NCBI GenBank assembly: GCA_022559985.1
Contig: JAFJTR010000156.1
Coordinates: 1 to 33,271 of the forward strand
Direction: 5' to 3'
Origin: Parastagonospora avenae f. sp. tritici 18332-5
Lineage: Eukaryota > Ascomycota > Dothideomycetes > Pleosporales > Phaeosphaeriaceae
DNA: 33,271 nucleotides
A program made the translations under genes and the position numbers. The notes under the pieces are model-generated. The model ran no database searches. It saw only the letters and a program-made list of their open reading frames with translations, and was not told where the DNA came from. Below, piece by piece: positions 29,871 to 33,271 of this stretch; position 1 is the stretch's first letter, and every line of letters starts with the position of its first letter.

Positions 29871-30691
29871 GGTAGATATTGCGAAAGTGTCAAGATGTAG
29901 GAAGGTCTTAGAAGAGATGGATACAGCGGTTGTAAGCGTACATCCATGGGCTTTATACACAATGTTCGGAAGGCTGCCTGCGAAGTTCTTTCAGCTGGGT
30001 CGTCTGCCCGACGGCTGTGGTGCTCTGGTGTCTCGTCATCGTTCACCGCAGAAGCATGGAGGAGGTAGCGTCGCGTTGTGCCGAAGGCTCAATCAATCAG
30101 CAGATCTGTCCCAATGGATATTCGTTCGGCGAGGTGCTTGCGACTGTGGTCATCCCCAGTGTCCAGGCGCGCCACAAAGGAGGCTGAAGCCGTCCTGCTG
30201 TCAAGAATCGTATCATCAGGTCCCTCACTTCCTGTCCTCTACCAACGGTATGATCATCTTTGCTCGATTTGGGGAATGCCAAGAGTGTGGTTCGCGAGGG
30301 ACCTCGGGAAATGGCCATATGTGGTGTCGATATAGTTGCGGCGATTGCCTGTGTTCAGCTATTGCCGCGTGCAATCTGTAAGCTGAAGTTACACCGGTAT
30401 TGCTGACGCGCTGACTCCTCTTCGCTCTTTCGTCAGCTTTAAGCTAACCAATAGCGTTGGTCAATGATCACGAGTTCTTAGTACAGCAGCGCCGGATCTC
30501 AAAGAGTAGAGAATTGACGAGAGCAGCTGCTAACAATGCGGCAGCCTTCGCAAAGTATAACGTATCTGTGCACGCAACACCTGAATTCGCGCAACGCTCT
30601 GTTCTTTGCTAGTAAAAGATCTAAAAGTAAATGAATTCTCTTAGTAATAACGTAACCTATCAGCGCGTGGGTCAACTCCGCGCGTGGGTCA
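29871..30691. other. Spacer between chloroperoxidase and Copia remnant
   Basis: About 820 bp containing the chloroperoxidase promoter. A Cys-rich 170-codon frame at 29869-30381 overlaps the chloroperoxidase start and is not considered a gene. A 12-bp direct repeat (GCGCGTGGGTCA at 30663-30674 and 30680-30691) ends exactly at the retrotransposon junction. Confidence 0.5.
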
Positions 30692-32070
30692 GTTTATGAC
30701 GATATTGTCATGGCGTTCCACCGATCGAACGCCTACCTTCACGAGTTTTTTGAGAAAGATCTGGTAAACCTATACCACATCAAAGCGATGGGAGACCTTA
30801 CCTGGTTTCTCGGTATCCGCATCGTCCGCGACCGAGCTCTGCACAAGACCTGGCTAGTCCAAGACGCTTTCATCGACAAGGTGTGCGCTCGATTCAGCAT
30901 CGAGGCTGTAGGTAAGGCTCCAGACGTCCCACTGACAGAGAACTGGCTGCCTCAGTCTATTAAGGAGCCTAACGCTGCCCGAACAAAGCTTTATCAGCAG
31001 CTAGTTGGCTCTCTCGCATACATCGCAGTCTGGGGCAGACCTGACGTCGCTCGAACGCACGTAGTCTTCGCCTGCCACCTCACCAACCCAGGACAGTCTC
31101 ACGTCTCAAAGATCCGCCAGACCTGGCGCTATCTGCTCAGCACAAAGGCTCTCGCCCTTGAAGCCTGTGCCAGCGCGCACGACGTGGCCGAGTATCTCAC
31201 TGACGATCCTACATACCACGATCCTCTCTTCTTTGGATCATCCGATGCCTCGTACGCTGACGAGCCTGAGACTCGCCGGACCTCTCAAGGGTACGCGTTC
31301 AAATTTGGAGGACTCATGATCAACTGGAAATCGACTGTCCAGCGCACAGTTACAAAATCAACCACAGAGTCTGAGCTGCTCTCTCTCTCTCCCTCGCAGC
31401 CTCGCAGATGGAAGAGTGGATGCGTTTCTTCGCTGGCCTCAACCTCACGCTTGACTGTACACCTACGATCTGGTGTGACAATCAGCAGACTGTTGGTATT
31501 GTCACGAAGGAGCACGACAAGCTTCACACAAAAATCAAACACGTTAATATCCATCAGCTCTGGATCCGACAGGAGGTCACTGCCTCACGCATTAACGTCA
31601 AATGGGTACCTACTAATCAAATGCCTGCTGACGGACTTACAAAAATTCTACCTAGGCAGAAGTTTATAGAGTTTATCCGCCAACTTGGCCTTGTTGACAT
31701 CACGGAGCGCCTAAAGAGCCTTCGACAGATTGCCGGGAACGACCTTGACGCGATCTACATACGTTGAACCGATACTTATCAGCTATCGTCAACTCACTGC
31801 CTGAGTCTACGACAGCTGGGGGGTGTGTCGCGGTTCTAGAGTATTTCCTTTTCCTTGTACTACGTAGCACAGTTTCATGTCTCCACTGCTGTACTACGCA
31901 GTGCCCGCCACCTCTGATTTACTACATATACTGTTCATAGCTACATACAATAACATCTCAGTTCAATCCTCAATTCCCTGCGCACTGCTTGCACTCACTG
32001 CGACATCTTGCCTGCTCACCTTTTGGCGTACGCCTGCGGGCGTATACATCCAATACCCGGTCAACCGACA
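30692..32070 (+). mobile_element. Ty1/Copia LTR retrotransposon, 5'-truncated, with 3' LTR
   Basis: The element begins inside the reverse transcriptase at its catalytic core, which reads VYDDIV instead of the usual YVDDI (one residue missing). It continues through the RT thumb (AMGDLTWFLGIRIVRD, QQLVGSLAYIAVWGRPD) into RNase H (DASYADEPETRRTSQGYAF, KSTTESELL). A one-base loss or two-base gain in a CT run near 31390 shifts the frame, and RNase H then continues at 31408 to the stop at 31765-31767 (CDNQQTVGIV, LHTKIKHVNIHQLWIRQEV, PADGLTKILPRQKF). A purine-rich tract (GGGGGGTG) precedes the LTR. The 5' LTR, gag, protease and integrase are missing. It cannot move on its own. Confidence 0.9.
31826..32070 (+). 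repeat. 3' LTR of the Copia remnant (245 bp)
   Basis: The LTR starts TGTCG and ends CGACA, a perfect 5-bp terminal inverted repeat, right after the polypurine tract at 31816-31825. No second copy was seen in the window, and no target-site duplication can be tested because the left end is lost. Confidence 0.8.
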
Positions 32071-32145
32071 GGAACTGTGAATAGCAATCCTTCTAAGTTC
32101 TAAATAAGGAAAGGAATAACTGTCAGAGCTAAGTGATAAGTACTA

Positions 32146-33180
32146 TTAAAACGCCTTCTTGATGAGCTTCCGTATCAACAGTCCTAAGCTCTTCTTTCTC
32201 CTGCTGTGCTGTGGTGCAGACATCTCTCCTACTGATGAGTGCCTTATCTGCACTTCCTCTTGATTAGGAAGCAGCAAAGCGTCTATCTTCGCGGCCAAGT
32301 TCATACACCTTCCGTTCGACTGACCAAGCACACTGTTTAGCCCAGAAAGAGCCCTTGTGTACATTGCATGTGCCTTGGCAATTTCGTTTTGCGTCGCGTG
32401 AAGCTCGCCCATGTTCTCTAAGGTATTGAGTGCTGGCAGATATTGCTGAACACGAACACTACCGAGTGTCTCATACCCTCGCAGGGCCCGCTCGTACATC
32501 TTCTCCGCCTCGCCAAGCTTGTCTTGGTCCGTGTAGAGATTGCCCAGGTTATTGACCATGCCTAGTGTCGATGTGTGGGTGGGTCCGAGTGCCTCCTCAT
32601 ACCCTCGCAGCGTTCGCTCGTACATCTTCTCTGCCTTGTCCAGCTTGCCTTGGTCCTTGTAGAGGATGCCCAAGCAGTGAATAGAATCAAGTGTAGACGT
32701 GTGGGTAGATCCAAGTGCTTCCTCCCTCCCTCGCAGCGCCCGCTCGTACATCTTCTCTGCCTCGCCTAGCTTGCCTTGGTTCTTGTAGAGGTTGCCTAGG
32801 TTATTGACCGTGCCTAGTGTCGATGTGTGGGTGGGCCCGAGTGTCTCCTCATACCCTCGCAGGGCCCGCTCGTACATCTTCTCCGCCTCGCTCATCTTGC
32901 CTTGGATCTTGTAGAGAATGCCCAGATTGTTGACCGTGTCTAGTGTCGACGTGTGGGTGGGCCCGAGTGCCTCCTCAGTCCCTCGCAGCGCCCGCTCGTA
33001 CATCTTCTCCGCCTCGCCAAGCTTGCCTTGGTCCGCGTAGAGAATGCCCAGGTTGTTGACCGTGTCCAGCGTCGACGTGTGGGTGGGTCCAAGTGCCTCT
33101 TCCCTCCCTCGCAGGGCCCGCTCGTACATCTTCTCTGCCTTGCCCAGCTTGCCTTGGTCCTTGTACAGATCGCCTATCAT
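32146..33180 (-). CDS. TPR-repeat protein, probable C-terminal exon of an NLR-type gene
   Basis: A 344-codon frame of tandem 42-residue TPR units of the kinesin-light-chain (TPR_10/12) type. The unit is roughly G.LY..QGKL.EAEKMYERAL followed by RG.EEALGPTHTSTLDTVNNL. Five units (33174 to about 32546) are nearly identical and two more are degenerate, followed by a basic tail (RRKKSLGLLIRKLIKKAF). In fungi such arrays are usually the sensor end of NB-ARC or NACHT STAND proteins, but no nucleotide-binding part lies in this window. The frame starts right after GATGATAG on the coding strand, a good splice acceptor (exon would begin at 33174), so the gene probably continues beyond the right edge. 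ATG 33180 could otherwise be a start. Confidence 0.75.
   Translation of the reverse strand: MIGDLYKDQGKLGKAEKMYERALRGREEALGPTHTSTLDTVNNLGILYADQGKLGEAEKMYERALRGTEEALGPTHTSTLDTVNNLGILYKIQGKMSEAEKMYERALRGYEETLGPTHTSTLGTVNNLGNLYKNQGKLGEAEKMYERALRGREEALGSTHTSTLDSIHCLGILYKDQGKLDKAEKMYERTLRGYEEALGPTHTSTLGMVNNLGNLYTDQDKLGEAEKMYERALRGYETLGSVRVQQYLPALNTLENMGELHATQNEIAKAHAMYTRALSGLNSVLGQSNGRCMNLAAKIDALLLPNQEEVQIRHSSVGEMSAPQHSRRKKSLGLLIRKLIKKAF
32546..33174 (-). repeat. 126-bp tandem coding repeats (five near-identical TPR units)
   Basis: Five 126-bp units encode 42-residue TPRs that differ at only a few positions each. The DNA is repeated as well as the protein: CGCTCGTACATCTTCTC recurs once per unit on the + strand. 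Confidence 0.85.
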
Positions 33181-33271
33181 CAATGGGTGAGACGATTAAA
33201 GTGTTTGGGGGTTTAATCGGCTGAGAAACCCTAAAAATGTGACGTTTAATCGGATGCGCAGAGGGAATCCC
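33181..33271. other. Right edge: short repeated TTTAATCGG motifs, possible intron
   Basis: TTTAATCGG occurs twice (about 33212-33220 and 33244-33252) and a related GATTAAA occurs near 33194, within what would be the intron upstream of the TPR exon. Nothing else is identifiable. Confidence 0.35.

Noticed and set aside
29869..30381. 170-codon Cys-rich plus-strand frame
   Set aside because: It overlaps the start of the chloroperoxidase gene antisense, has no recognisable domain and lacks splice or promoter support.
31877..32080. 67-codon frame downstream of the Copia RNase H
   Set aside because: It lies almost wholly inside the 3' LTR.
1..33271. CRISPR arrays, bacterial-type operons or riboswitches
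   Set aside because: The window is fungal nuclear DNA; no spaced direct repeats other than the tandem repeats listed were seen.

Overview
This is nuclear DNA of a filamentous ascomycete (Pezizomycotina). Spliced genes have 47-87 nt introns with GTATGT/GTAAGT/GTACGT donors and CT(A/G)AC-type branch sites. The window also carries typical fungal families: HET, NB-ARC and TPR STAND parts, a Ypt7 Rab GTPase, an UNC93-like carrier and a vanadium chloroperoxidase close to that of Curvularia. The chloroperoxidase and gene style suggest Dothideomycetes; that placement is inference.

Layout. (1) 1-5.3 kb: a decayed copy of an uncharacterised HExxH protein (1-780), its intact paralogue (1686-3215), a four-exon cyclase-family gene (3262-4463, minus) and a broken medium-chain dehydrogenase relic (4850-5335). 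(2) 6.0-11.8 kb: intact genes for an ALKBH1-type dioxygenase (6029-7180), an UNC93-like membrane protein (7915-9453) and a PI-specific phospholipase C (10094-11815, minus). (3) 12.4-16.0 kb: a graveyard with an AsaB/CmcJ-like oxygenase pseudogene (12457-13568, minus), an NB-ARC relic (about 14390-15080) and an unrecognised open frame (15229-16017) behind a short telomere-like motif. (4) 16-22.1 kb: a compact housekeeping block with Cwf23/DNAJC17-like splicing factor, Pus4 tRNA pseudouridine synthase (divergent from it), a DMT-family transporter and a seven-exon Ypt7. (5) 23.06-23.47 kb: a small two-exon gene of unknown function. (6) 24.5-33.3 kb: accessory DNA with a HET-domain pseudogene, an intact quinone-oxidoreductase-like MDR gene convergent with an intact vanadium chloroperoxidase, a 5'-truncated Ty1/Copia remnant with its 3' LTR, and the TPR end of a probable NLR-type gene running off the right edge.

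The housekeeping genes are collinear but not an operon; the only clearly shared control region is the 277-bp divergent spacer between cwf23 and pus4. At least three incompatibility/NLR-type loci (two of them dead) and several dead metabolic genes show that both flanks decay and turn over while the centre is conserved. I found no assembled new multi-gene system. The best candidates for unstudied biology are the HExxH...E protein family with its dead twin, the small two-exon gene at 23.06 kb, the unknown frame at 15.2-16.0 kb, and the near-identical TPR array. Splice junctions were assigned by eye from reading frame and splice signals; no database search was possible.
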